DNA of 64,000 nt from Chlorocebus sabaeus (lineage: Eukaryota; Chordata; Mammalia; Primates; Cercopithecidae). The notes under the pieces were generated by a model that had not been told where the DNA came from, ran no database searches, and was given only the letters and a program-made list of their open reading frames with translations. Both the position numbers and the translations under genes were made by a program. Positions 1-10,639 of the stretch are shown here, one piece after another. The first letter of the stretch is position 1; each line of letters opens with the position of its first letter. The stretch lies in contig NC_132927.1 of assembly GCF_047675955.1 (NCBI RefSeq), forward strand, positions 64,771,702-64,835,701, written 5' to 3'.

Positions 1-620
1 AAATAGGATGTCTCTGAGAAGAGCACATACACACTGTCTCTTAAATTTTACCAAAACAAGATATAAGAACGTAAAATAATAAATCTTCTAAGGCAAAAAA
101 AAAAAAAAAAAAAGACAGGCTGTCTAAGTCATAAAGTCAGAGAAAAGAAGGGAGTTTTTTTTTTTAACCAAAAAAAAAAAAATAGCTGGGTGTGGTGGTA
201 TGCGCCTGTTTCTCTCTCAGTCCTTTCCTGCTACCTCAACCCCTCAACCTGTCCTGTGGTTTCAGGCTCCCCACACAGTATCATCGCCTGGACCCACAAA
301 GGGATCAGAGCATCTTTGCCAGGCCCATCCAAGTAAACCTTTGGATTAGCCATAAGCAGTGGGGAAAGAGACAAGGCTGTATCACCCACACACTTGCTGC
401 AGGAAAAGTGGGATTCAGTGCAAATGCAAATGTGTTTCTCCTGTGTGCTGGGGGAGCCCTGGATCTCTCCACTAACCTTCCTCCCGGGGAACCATCCACT
501 GTCAACCCAGAAGCCTCAAGCAGTAAGAACTGCCTTTAATTAAAAGTCTGTTAACCACAGACTACAAACATAATAAAGAAATGAATTTAGAATTTTAGTG
601 ACAAGAAACTACATTTCCAA

Positions 621-747
621 GTGCAGTAAGCACGCTCCTGTAGTCCCAGCCTCTTGGGAGCATCTTGGGCCCAGGAGTTCAAGACCAGCCCAGACAACAT
701 AGCAAGACCCCATCTTTTAAAAAACTCAAATATAAAAAAAAATTCAA
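621..747 (+). mobile_element. Alu monomer fragment
   Basis: Shows tgtagtcccagc, aggagttcaagaccagccc and an A-rich end; left-monomer-like and degenerate. Confidence 0.7.
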
Positions 748-899
748 ACATATATATTTGTAAAATCTACATTTCCTCTAAGGAACCAAGGGAAAGCAAG
801 GCACAAGATTTGGTTCAGCAAGCTGATGGTAAACCCATTTACCTTTCTTTGCAAGAAATTTCTGATTTGTTTTGAATATATTTTTTAAAAAACACCTAA

Positions 900-1192
900 G
901 GCCAGGCACAGTGGCTCACACCTGTAATCCCAAACTTTCAGAGGACAAGGCAGGTGGATCACCTGGAGTCAGGAGTTTGAGACCAGCCTGGCCAACATGG
1001 TGAAACCTTGTCTCTACTGAAAATACAAAAACTAGCTGGGAGTGGTGGTGGGTGCCTATAATCCCAGCTACTCGGGAGTCTGAGGCAGGGGAGTCACTTG
1101 AACCCAGGAGGCAGAGGTTGCGGTGAGCTGAGATTGCGTCACTGCACTCCAGCCTGGGCAACAAGAGCGAGATTCCAGTCAAAAAAAAAAAA
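900..1192 (+). mobile_element. Alu, full length
   Basis: ggccaggcacagtggctcac through an A12 tail. The short repeat cacctaa on both sides fits a target-site duplication. Confidence 0.9.
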
Positions 1193-2020
1193 GCACCTAA
1201 ATGTATTAGGGAGTACATTAGTGCTGACGAATACTTATCTGATAATGTGAGATTTTAAACTATTCGCATGGCAAGTTCTATGTTTAAATAAACAATAAGG
1301 TAAAAAAAGGAACAAGAAACAGAAAAGCCCATTTGTAACTATTGTTTTTAAATAAAGGCAAGATTTTTTTTTTCTTCTGTGTGGTCAGTTTTACTGCAAA
1401 CAATGTGTGTAGATCTGGGAACCTACACACATTGAATTCTTGGCTTTGTTGATGTCATGTAGTTTGTCAAAGCACTTTTTCTTAGACCTTTTACCACCTA
1501 TTCCTGGTTCATGTACTTATGTAACACATAATTACTGATTACAAAAATATTCTGTGACCTTTGGTTACAGTGTTCTAAGGACTAATTACTAGAAAATCCA
1601 TCATGACAAAGTGAATATTCAATCCATTTAAGCGAATTTACCATAATATCAAGCCTCACGTCTCATAAATTAACATTACTCTTAACACTCTGAAAACTAG
1701 TATCTTATATTCAAAAACCCTGAATATTAGCTTATTTTTATAAGACTCCTGAGATAAAAAGAAAACCAGTACATACTAGTTTTAACGTCAGGTGATTACA
1801 ACTGCTTTTACTAGCTTTTATAAATAATTTCATATTCTTTGTTATTGGAAAGTACTCAGGCTGTTAATGAAAAATAAATCTCTTTTCCAAAAGATGTTCC
1901 ATTCTTCCAGTATTTATTTTGGTGAGACAAGTCTGCGTGGTGTGTCTGGTTTTTAAAAAAAAAAAAAAAACAAATACTCCTTAACTGTACATTAATATAT
2001 TCCTTAAAATTAGTACCCAC

Positions 2021-2187
2021 AAATTAGCTGGATGTGGTGGCAGGTGTCTGTAATCTCAGCTAATCAGAAGGCCGGGGCAGAAGAATCACTTGAACCAAGG
2101 GGGTGGAGGTTGCAGTGAGCCGAAATCACGCCACTGCACCCCAGCCTGGGAGACAGAGTGAGACTCCGTCTCAAAAAAAAAAAAAAA
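2021..2187 (+). mobile_element. Alu, 5'-truncated
   Basis: Starts at the mid-element aaattagctgg and ends in a poly(A) tail. The repeat tagtaccca lies on both sides, so the truncation happened on insertion. Confidence 0.85.
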
Positions 2188-2878
2188 GATAGTACCCAGA
2201 ATTTGAAGACACCGCATTTTTGCAGCCTTGAAATTTACTTTGTCTCTGGTTATTCTTCACTGTCAGGACTAGGTTTAGGCAAACTGGGTCCTCTGAATAT
2301 TGTGTTCAGTCTAGCAGAGACTCACTGTCCAGATGGACTGAACTTAAACTTTTAAAGTACTATAAATTCACAAGGGTTGCCGACAGAATTCTCTGTCAAC
2401 AAACTCCAACAACATGTCTATAATTGCCCAGCCTGGGGCAAAAATAAAACACAAAACCCAAGGATGCAGAGCTTCAGCACATGGGCGGCCCTCCCACACT
2501 GATAGCTATCTTGGCACTCTTGCTGGCAGCACCCAGTGTGGAGGCGAACACTGCCCACTGTAGTAGCCGGCTCTACTAACAAAACAAACTACAAAAGCAT
2601 GTACCTGCCAAAGTGCTTGACCCAGGCAGCCGCACCATCAGTTCTAATAGTCTAACCTTCTCTTTCTTCTTGGCGTTGTTCTAATAAATGCAGTTTACTC
2701 CAAGACCAGCTATTCTCAACTTAGCATACAAGAGAAAACCATGTAACTATTGGTTGTGGTTTCCAAACTTTTGGGGCAGTTACTATGTTGATGTAGTAAA
2801 TAACTAATAACTGAGAAGAAATAACAGAAGAAATCACTAGAATCTGTGCGCCAAAGAAGACAAAATAAAAATTAAAAA

Positions 2879-3069
2879 GGCTGAGCCAGGCATGGTGGCG
2901 TATGCCTGTGTAGTCCCAGCGACTTGGGAGGCTGAGGCAGGAGGATCCCTTGAATCCAGGAGTTCATGGCTGTAGTGCGCTATGATCACATCTGTGAATT
3001 CCCACCATATTCCACCTGGGAAACTGAGACACTAGGACCTTGTGTCTTTAAAAAAAAGAAAAGAAAAAA
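2879..3069 (+). mobile_element. Alu monomer-like copy (FLAM/AluJ-type)
   Basis: gagccaggcatggtggcg start, single-monomer length, A-rich tail mixed with G. Confidence 0.75.
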
Positions 3070-3159
3070 GGCTGCCAGCCCAAGTAAAATCAATATTATG
3101 TATTGAAACTGTGCTAAGGACTGTATGTGATTATCTCGTGGAATGTGTACACCAACCCC

Positions 3160-3290
3160 ACAAGGGAGGTCCAGTTATTATCCTGATTTTACAGATAAGG
3201 AAAGTGATACGTAGGTTCAGTAAGTTGCTCCTGGTCACATGGCAAACAAGTAGTAGAATCGGCATTTGAACCAGTAGGTCTGTCGGATTC
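3160..3290 (+). mobile_element. MIR/L2-like fragment
   Basis: ttatcctgattttacagata followed by ggcatttgaaccagtaggtc, MIR-like order. Confidence 0.55.
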
Positions 3291-3598
3291 CTGAGTGTAT
3301 GTGTCTAGCAATCATGTGTTCAACCTGCTCCCCGGCCCCAACTAATCTGTAAGCTCCATGGAGGCAAGACATGGTATCCCTGGTGCCTTTGCTGAGCAAG
3401 TGAATGACTAACAAGTGAGGACTAAAGTGATGCTTATTACTAAGCATTTACAGCTGAGCTTATATTTCTAAGCCTCGTCTGAATTTTGCTTTTTAAGTTT
3501 CCTTTCTTATATGATGAAAGGGAGTTAAGATTTTGACAAACAAAAAAAATGCCATTGATAGCTCATAAACTAATAGATAGTTCAAGGAATAGACTCCT

Positions 3599-3883
3599 TC
3601 CTGTAATCCTAGGTACTTAGGAGGCTGAGATGTAAGGATCGCTTGAGGCCAGGGGTTTATGACCAGCCTGGGCAACATAGCAAGACCCCATCTCTAAAAA
3701 ACTAAAAAAAAAAATTAGCCAGGCATGGTGGCACACGCTTATAATCCTGGCTACTCCAGAAGCTGAGGGCTGAGGCCACTGGATCCCTTGAGCCCAGGAG
3801 TCTGAGGTTACAGTGAGCTATGATCACACCACTGCACGCCAACCTGGAAGACAGAGTAAGACCTCATCTCTTAAAAAAAAAAA
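3599..3883 (+). mobile_element. Alu (AluJ-like)
   Basis: Diverged dimer from cctgtaatcctagg to a poly(A) tail at 3873-3883. Confidence 0.85.
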
Positions 3884-4220
3884 GTGTTAGATGGTGGAAA
3901 TACCTAGCAAATGTTTGTCTCAATGACTTACCTTTTGAGCTCACTATAGTAAGGGTAAGGAAGAATAAATGCTCTCCTCCCAGCCTACACTTGGGTAGAC
4001 CAGGGCTACATCCAAGCTGCTTACGTGTCACTGACTTGGCTCTGAGATGCCTGTTCCTACTGTTCACCCCCTACCAAATCCCACCTTAGGTGCAGCTCCC
4101 TGGCATTGTGGGCAGGGAGACGAACAAAGCCAGCAGAGACCATCTCAGGTAACTGGGAAGGAATACTGATGGAGGGAGAGGCCCTGGCATCACTCCAGCC
4201 CCATGACATGTGTGGTTTTC

Positions 4221-4511
4221 TTGTTTTTGGAGACAGGGTCTTGCTCTGTCGCCCAGGCTGGAGTGCAGTGGTGTGATCCTGGCTCACTGCAACCTCCACC
4301 TCTCAGGCTCAAGTGATTCTCCTGCCTCAGCCTTCCGAGCAGCTGGGATTATAGGCGCCCGCCACCATGTCTGGCTAAGTTTTGCATTTTTAGTAGAGAT
4401 GGGGTTTCACCATGTTGGCCACGCTAGTCTTAAACTCCTGGCCTCAGATAATCCACCTGCCTCAGCCTCCCCAAGTGCTGGGAACACAGGCATGAATCAC
4501 AGCGCCCGGCC
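4221..4511 (-). mobile_element. Alu, full length, with 16-bp duplication
   Basis: Reverse-complement Alu from gagacagggtcttgc to cgcccggcc. acatgtgtggttttct occurs at 4206-4221 and again at 4513-4528. Confidence 0.92.
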
Positions 4512-7029
4512 AACATGTGTGGTTTTCTAGGGTGACACTGACCTCTATCCATATAAGAACCCACTCAGAAAAAGCCGCTGCCTCTCCTCACCTCCACCAG
4601 GGGTCCGTGTCCCCATACCCAGAGGTCCCACTGTTTGGCCTTGTGGCTGCTCCTCCACTCCCCTCCCACCTCTTCCTGCCCTGCTCCTTCACATGGATCC
4701 ATGGGAACTACTGGCTCCTCTCCACACTTCTGGGACTCAGGGGACTGGAATGGGATAGGGGCTGTTCCATCTTCTTCCAGACTTCCTATAGTCTCTTCAA
4801 GCCCTGCAGCAGGCCTAGAAGAAGACAGGGTAAATCCTTTCCCTTTCCAGGCAGGGCCTACTCCAGTCAGTCTCCTGATTACAAAAGTCTCCGGAACCAA
4901 GGTGGACACTGGCTGCTATGTTCACCGACACCCCTGAGCTGCAGGGAGCACTCACCAGCCATCTCACTGCGCTCAGCGAGCGGCCTGCTGCAGTCTGAAA
5001 TACAAGTTTCCCTTCTAGAGAAAGTCTCTTGAACCCTCTATCGCTTGGCTCTACAGGTTCAAGGATACCATCCTCACTTTCATTCACAGAAAAGTACAGG
5101 GGAGCCCCCTACACCAAGGGGCCTCTCAAGACTCCCCCACTCTCCCAGCCTTTTCCTTATATAAATCAGGGAGGGTGATTACAGCATGACCAGTTCTGGG
5201 GCTTGGAGTGAGAGACAGTGGGTTTGAAGCAGATTTCTGACCTAACGGGTTGACATTATTATCTCATTTAATTCCCAATTCGACCCTAAAGGAATATTAA
5301 GTATAAAAGTCTCATTATCCTCACTTTATAATTTTTAAAAGACAGATTGTTATCCATCTAACATTTTTAAGGTTTGGATAACGATCATTCTGTTATCTAA
5401 GGTACTTTGTTAGGGGGTGGAGAGGGAAGGCTGTTGGATCGTGCCATTGTGTAAATACTAAAATATAGTTATCTGGGTCAAGGTTAGATGAGTCACATAA
5501 AGCCATCCCAAACACCAATAAACTATAGATCAGGACTGCGGGTGAAGGGGACACCCTGGGATTATAGTTCCCCTTTCTGTGCAAGTCGAGTCTATCTCCT
5601 GGGCCACCAGTCACCCCAGCCCAAACCAGATGTCCAGAAGCCACTGTCCAGTTCCAGGCCAGCTGCAGTTTTGTTAAATGCCTATCACGCTTTAGTTTAC
5701 CTATGTGGCCCATGACAACAAGTCTACCAATACTTCAGAATCATAATATTGGAACATGACTAAACAGTCTATATTGAAAGCCTTTAAAACATGGTCATAA
5801 TAATTAAAGTTCTTTTCCTTTTATTATCAAGCAAAATTTTAAAAGCTAATATTAAAAGCTTCATTTACTTTACATGGGAAACAAATGCTCACAATGAAAT
5901 ATATTAGTTCCCTACAGAATGAATCATAAGTAATTACACAGGAATAGCTCATGGAAATCGACTGCCACAATCTATCGGATATATAGAGATTGAAAACAAA
6001 CTTTGGAAAACAGCCCTTTAAACATAATTATTCCATTTTGAAAAGAATCAGGTGTTCCTTATTTAGGTATAATATATGCAACTGGTGACATTAATGTAGT
6101 TTTATTCACACTTGCCAATAAATAGCAATATTCCAAAAACTAGAGCTGAATTTCTAAGACTGAATCATTCACCATAATCAATCATTTGTTGCTTTTCCCA
6201 CTTCCCTCTTTTACTTATTACAAGTTGTTAATTTGCAAAAAAAAAAAAAAATCACCAGCCAATATGGATGCCTCATGGAAAGGGATTATGTTTTATGGTT
6301 TATTCACAATGTAGATTCTCCACTATTTTCCAGAGAAGAAATGAACTGAGGTAATAATGGCTCAATATTATGAACACTCTTAACTTTATTAAAGTCTTTA
6401 AAATGAAAATGCTGTGGTCCAACAGACTGCATTATCTACTGCTTGAATCTTAGAACTTACTTCTGCATAGAAATCATGCCACATATGGCTGGATAACCAG
6501 GCCAGCCCCCGGGAACCCCAAAGGCAAGGAGCACTGCTAAACATCACCACCAGGGGGAACACTTTCATATGCAAATACACCCAGGCAGCTAGCGGAAACC
6601 GGTTCCCATATTTACAAAGAAAGCAGGTTCCTCCTCCCTGTCAGTGCTTACGAAAATCCCATCACCAGAACAGCGGTGGGGACTCGGATGCAAACATGGT
6701 GCAGGGGAAGGCAGAGAAGAGACAGGGACTGGGCCATACGTGCAAACCACTGGGCAGCTCCCTGTCCGGGCGGGCATCTCTGCATGTTATCTTTACACTG
6801 TTGCTCCTGCCCAGAGTTTCTCTCACACCCTGCAAGACAGAAGGCACTTCCATAGCCTTTCTCCTTCCTTCTTGGTGCTAAGGGGCAAAATGCCCTTGTT
6901 AGACTTTCCCTCCACCCCATGCCTCATTTACAATCTGTAATAAAAGGAAGAGACAAAGGAGCAAAAGGGCTCTTCTCCCCTGTGACTCCCATCACTGCCA
7001 CATTCCAGCTCCCATCGTTCACTAAGCCC

Positions 7030-7130
7030 TTACACACAGGGCACCTTGCCAGATAGGGGACACGAAGATGAGGAAGAGGAGACCCTGCCCTCATAGAGCT
7101 CCATCAAACAAGAGACAGATCAAATCCACA
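7030..7130 (-). mobile_element. L2 3'-end fragment
   Basis: agggcaccttgccagatagg and accctgccctcatagagctc are the reverse complement of the L2 3' region. Confidence 0.65.
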
Positions 7131-7149
7131 TGAAAAGAGCAGGCAGGAA

Positions 7150-7385
7150 CTACTCTAAGAGGCTAGCACAGCGGCTAAGAGCGCAGGCTGGAGTCTTGCT
7201 GCTCCACTTACTAGTTGTGTGGCAGGGCAAGACATTTCACTTCTCTAAGTCTCCATACCTTCATCAATAATGGGATAGTAATAATTGTGCCCAACAGGGT
7301 TACTGTAAGGATTAAAGAAAATAAAAGCTCTCAGTATAATGCTTGACATAGAGCAAGCATTTACTAAATTATTGTTACGAATTAT
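7150..7385 (+). mobile_element. MIR
   Basis: cttactagttgtgtggcagg, taagtctccataccttcatc and ggttactgtaaggattaaag, in MIR order. Confidence 0.8.
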
Positions 7386-7429
7386 TCAGATCATTGTTAC
7401 AAAAGACATAGAAAAAAACAGAACTTTCA

Positions 7430-7640
7430 GAGTGGTATTGAGGACTAAACAAACTGTATGCTTGGTGGTGTCTACAGGGGCTGTATTTTAAACTCAGTCT
7501 TGAAGAATGACTAAGAGTCTGTGAGAGAAGGGAAGGAAGGACATTTTACCAAAGGCCTGGGCTGGGAGCATTCACATGATAAGGAAAGACTTCTTCCTGG
7601 GGTCAGACTCCAAGGCCACTGGGCTTGGGCAGCTAAGTCC
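7430..7640 (-). mobile_element. Probable L2 fragment
   Basis: ttaaactcagtcttgaagaa and the following agggaaggaaggacat wording resemble reverse-complement L2 upstream of its 3' end. Confidence 0.5.
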
Positions 7641-8549
7641 AGAGAAGCACCTGAGGAGTCTACCCTTAATTCTGTACCCAGGACGGGGCGGGTGAGAGGC
7701 ACATACTCAGATTTGTTCCTGACATGTAACTTCAACAGCAGTGCTACATATTTTGCTTATCTATCCAGAAGACTGACTGCATACAGGTGAGATAGGGCAT
7801 GGGGGGGCCAAGTGGGAGGCAGCTCCAGGAGGCGCCTCCAGAAATGGTGCAAGAACAAGAGGACAGCTTAAAGAAAGGTTGTGGGAATTGAACGAAACAT
7901 TTCAGGTCTCAGCTTAGATGTCACTTGGCTGGGTAGCCTTTCCTATCTTGGCAGTTCTGGGTGAGGTACCGTTTTCCTAAGGGATCTTACAGCACCAGCA
8001 CCAAGACATCTCGAATCAGAGCTCTTAACACTTGTATCTACAGATTAGCTGAACAAATTAATTAGGGCCAATAGTGAGCCAGGCCCTTGCTTGGCACGGG
8101 GAGTATAGCACTGAAGGCAGGGAAGAATGTCTGTCCTCATGCACTGCTGTAGAGCTTACCTGCTGGCAGGGGATATAGGCAAACAAGCAAACAAACAAAT
8201 ATAGAAATTCACATGGTGCTAAGTGCTATAAAGAACAAAACAAAGTTAGAGGGCAAAGAGACAGATCGTAGTGGAAGGGGAGTACCATAGGACAATCAGG
8301 GACAGCCTCTGAAGAGGGTCATATCTGATCAGACAGCAAATAGCAGGCTGCAATGAGGGAGCAAGGCAGGTGGAGACCTGGGAAAACAGCAAGGACAGTG
8401 TCCCATAGGGTGAGGCACATCTGTAGCCTAGCCAGGATACCACTGTGGCTGGAACAGAGCAAGCAAGGAGGAGGATAAAAAACACAAGGTTGGAACCAGG
8501 CAAGCACCACACTGTGTATGGTTTCGTACTTTTATTAGAAGTAAAATGG

Positions 8550-8832
8550 GGCCAGGCATGGTGGCTCACCTGTCTAGCACTTTGGGAGGCCGGGGCAGGA
8601 GGATCCCTCAAGTCCAGAAGTTTGAGACCAGTCTGGACAACATAAGGAGATCCCGCCTCTATAAAAAATACCGAAAAATTAACCAGGTATGGTGGTACAC
8701 AACCATCTACTCAGGAGGCTGAGGTGGGAGGATCACCTGAGCCCAGGAAGGTTGAGAGGCTGCTGTGAGCCATGATCATGTCACTGTGCTCAGCCTGGGT
8801 GACAGAGCTGTCTCAAACACAAACTAAAAAAA
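8550..8832 (+). mobile_element. Alu (AluJ-like) inside an L2
   Basis: ggccaggcatggtggctcacc start, diverged, with a decayed tail. Inserted in minus-strand L2 sequence. Confidence 0.85.
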
Positions 8833-8889
8833 TTACTTAAAAAAAGAAGTGGAATGCCAAAGGACGGTTAAGAAGAGTGACAGGATCTG

Positions 8890-9196
8890 GGCTGGGTGCT
8901 GTGGTTCATGCCTGTAATCCCGGCACTTTGGGAGGCCAAGGTGGGTAGATCACGAGGTCAGGAGATTGAGACCATCCTGGCCAACATGGTGAAACCCCAT
9001 CTCTACTAAAAATACAAAAAATTAGCTGGGTGTGGTGGCGTGCACCTGTAGTCCCAGCTACTCAGGAGGCTGAGGCAGGAGAATCACTTGAACCCGGGAG
9101 GCGGAGGTTGCAGTCAGCCAAGATCATGCCATTGCACTCCAGCCTGGGCAACAGAGCAAGACTCTATCTCCAAAAACAAAAACAAAAACAAAAAAC
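8890..9196 (+). mobile_element. Alu (AluS-like) with 14-bp duplication, inside an L2
   Basis: The tail is an (aaaaac)n run. agtgacaggatctg occurs at 8876-8889 and 9197-9210. The L2 continues on both sides. Confidence 0.92.
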
Positions 9197-9525
9197 AGTG
9201 ACAGGATCTGATTCAGGTTAAACTGAGATCATTCTGGTTGACATATGGAAAATAAGCTATAGGCAGCGAAGGCACAGAAACAGGAAAGTCAGAAGGCTAC
9301 CATAATATTCTGATGAGAAGCAGTGGCAGCTAGCACCAAGCTGCTAGCACGAGTGGTAAAAATGGTCAGGTTTCATACCACATCCAATTCATCAGCAAGT
9401 TCTGCCAGCTGTACCTTCAGAATACACAGGCAGTAGTATATATTCACCACAACTTTCAGAGTGGTATTGAGGACTAAGCAAACTAAACGCTTGCGGTAGG
9501 ATGCAGGAGTCAAGAGCTCAGGGAG

Positions 9526-9735
9526 GGCCGGGCACGGCGGCTCACATCTGTAATCCCAGCACTTTGGGAGGCCGAGGCAGGCAGATCACCTGAGGTCGGG
9601 AGTTCAAGACCAGCCTGGCCAACATGGAGAAACCCTGTCTCTACTGAAAATACAAAATTAGCGGTGTGTGGTGGCACATGCCTGTAATCCCAGCTACTCG
9701 GGAGGCTGAGGCAGGAGAATCGCTTGAACCGGGAG
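9526..9735 (+). mobile_element. Alu, 3'-truncated without A-tail
   Basis: A good 5' end (ggccgggcacggcgg) stops at cgcttgaacc, about 200 bp in, with no poly(A). A gagctcag repeat sits at both borders. Confidence 0.85.
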
Positions 9736-10559
9736 CTCAGTGGGAGGACAGGCCAGGAGAAGCCCCCTAGAGGAGCGGATTTGGAGAAAAGGCCTCAGGA
9801 CCAAACCAGCGAACATGACTGAGAAGAACAGTCTAGAAAGAGGAAGCCTAGCAGCGGGTGGTGTCCTGGCAGCCAAAGAAGAGCAGGATTCAGGAAGGAT
9901 GGAATGAGCTGTCGGAGGATCAGTACTGCAGAGGGGTCAAGTGAAAGAACTCGTAAAATGATCACTGGACGAAAGTCACCTGACCACAACAAGCAGTGTC
10001 AGTAATGTGGAAGCTTAGGGGAAACAGGATGGAACGAAGGAAATAAACAAGCATACACAGCTCTCTTGAGGAAACCTGCTATTAAGGAAAGCACAGATAC
10101 GGTGCAGAGGCTGGAGGGGAATAGAGATGAAGGACAATATTTTACATGTGCAATATCACCGTGTGCTTTATTGATCCGGCAGACAGTGAAAAACCCATGT
10201 AGGCTAAGAAAAATGCACACCAGGAAGGAGGGGCACAAATTCTTCAGGTGGCTGGAAAAGCTGAATAATCTTTAATGATTCAAAATGCTGATCAGAGGAT
10301 TGATTTAAACAAATAAAGGATATTATTCCCTTTTTACCTTTCAAGAATTAGAACAGTTCTCGTAACTAGTTGAAATAAATCTTAGAGGCATACAATGTAG
10401 TTATTAGAAGTTGGTCCAAAGCTAAAATGAGGAAAATAGCTACAGGATCAAAAAAAGATATCAATTGATAAAATGTCTTTCTTGATGATACAGTATACCC
10501 AAGATTACAATTTCTAAATTCATTATTTTTGATAATTTCCACGAGCAGGACATACTTAC

Positions 10560-10639
10560 AGGTTACACTGGTTTAGTCTGTAAAACTTGTGTCGCGCAAC
10601 ACAGAGTCTCCAAATGTATTTTGCAGTTTCCATGTCTTC
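10560..10639 (-). CDS. PTPN21: PTPN21 coding exon 9 (residues 285-310, end of FERM F3)
   Basis: 80 nt. The acceptor is tttgctag|GAA after a pyrimidine-rich tract, and the donor AACCT|gtaagt (phase 2, splitting Leu311). It encodes [20 protein letters not shown] then RLNQCN. The 'A..IW..CV.RH.F' motif is the diagnostic C-terminal F3 helix of FERM proteins. The next exon was not found in 1-10559 and should lie beyond the left edge. Confidence 0.95.

Larger units (their letters stand above)
8050..9400 (-). mobile_element. L2, long minus-strand copy with two Alu insertions
   Basis: Runs from agccaggcccttgcttggca through gtgctaagtgctataaagaa and atctgatcagacagcaaata to agtgacaggatctg and gatcattctggttgacatat, the reverse complement of the L2 3' kilobase in order. 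Alus at 8550 and 8890 interrupt it. Confidence 0.75.
7422..9477 (+). repeat. 27-bp identical words 2 kb apart
   Basis: 7422-7448 and 9451-9477 are identical (starting aactttcagagtggtattga). Similarity continues weakly for about 25 bp more. The repeated words lie in old repeat sequence; the family is not identified. Confidence 0.8.
1..10559 (-). other. PTPN21: Intron after PTPN21 coding exon 9 (incomplete, runs off the left edge)
   Basis: Intronic by position. It holds Alus and MIR/L2 fragments listed separately. A tiny Alu scrap sits near 182-212. No exon, RNA gene or other recognisable element was seen in 212-620, 1193-2010, 2197-2878, 3290-3598, 3884-4205, 4529-7020 or 9740-10559. The stretch 4560-5060 is relatively GC-rich and has several overlapping short ORFs but no protein similarity I recognise. 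Confidence 0.8.

Noticed and set aside
4517..5087. Cluster of overlapping ORFs in a GC-richer stretch
   Set aside because: Frames overlap on both strands without splice sites, motif or family similarity. It could be an old regulatory segment, but nothing supports a gene.
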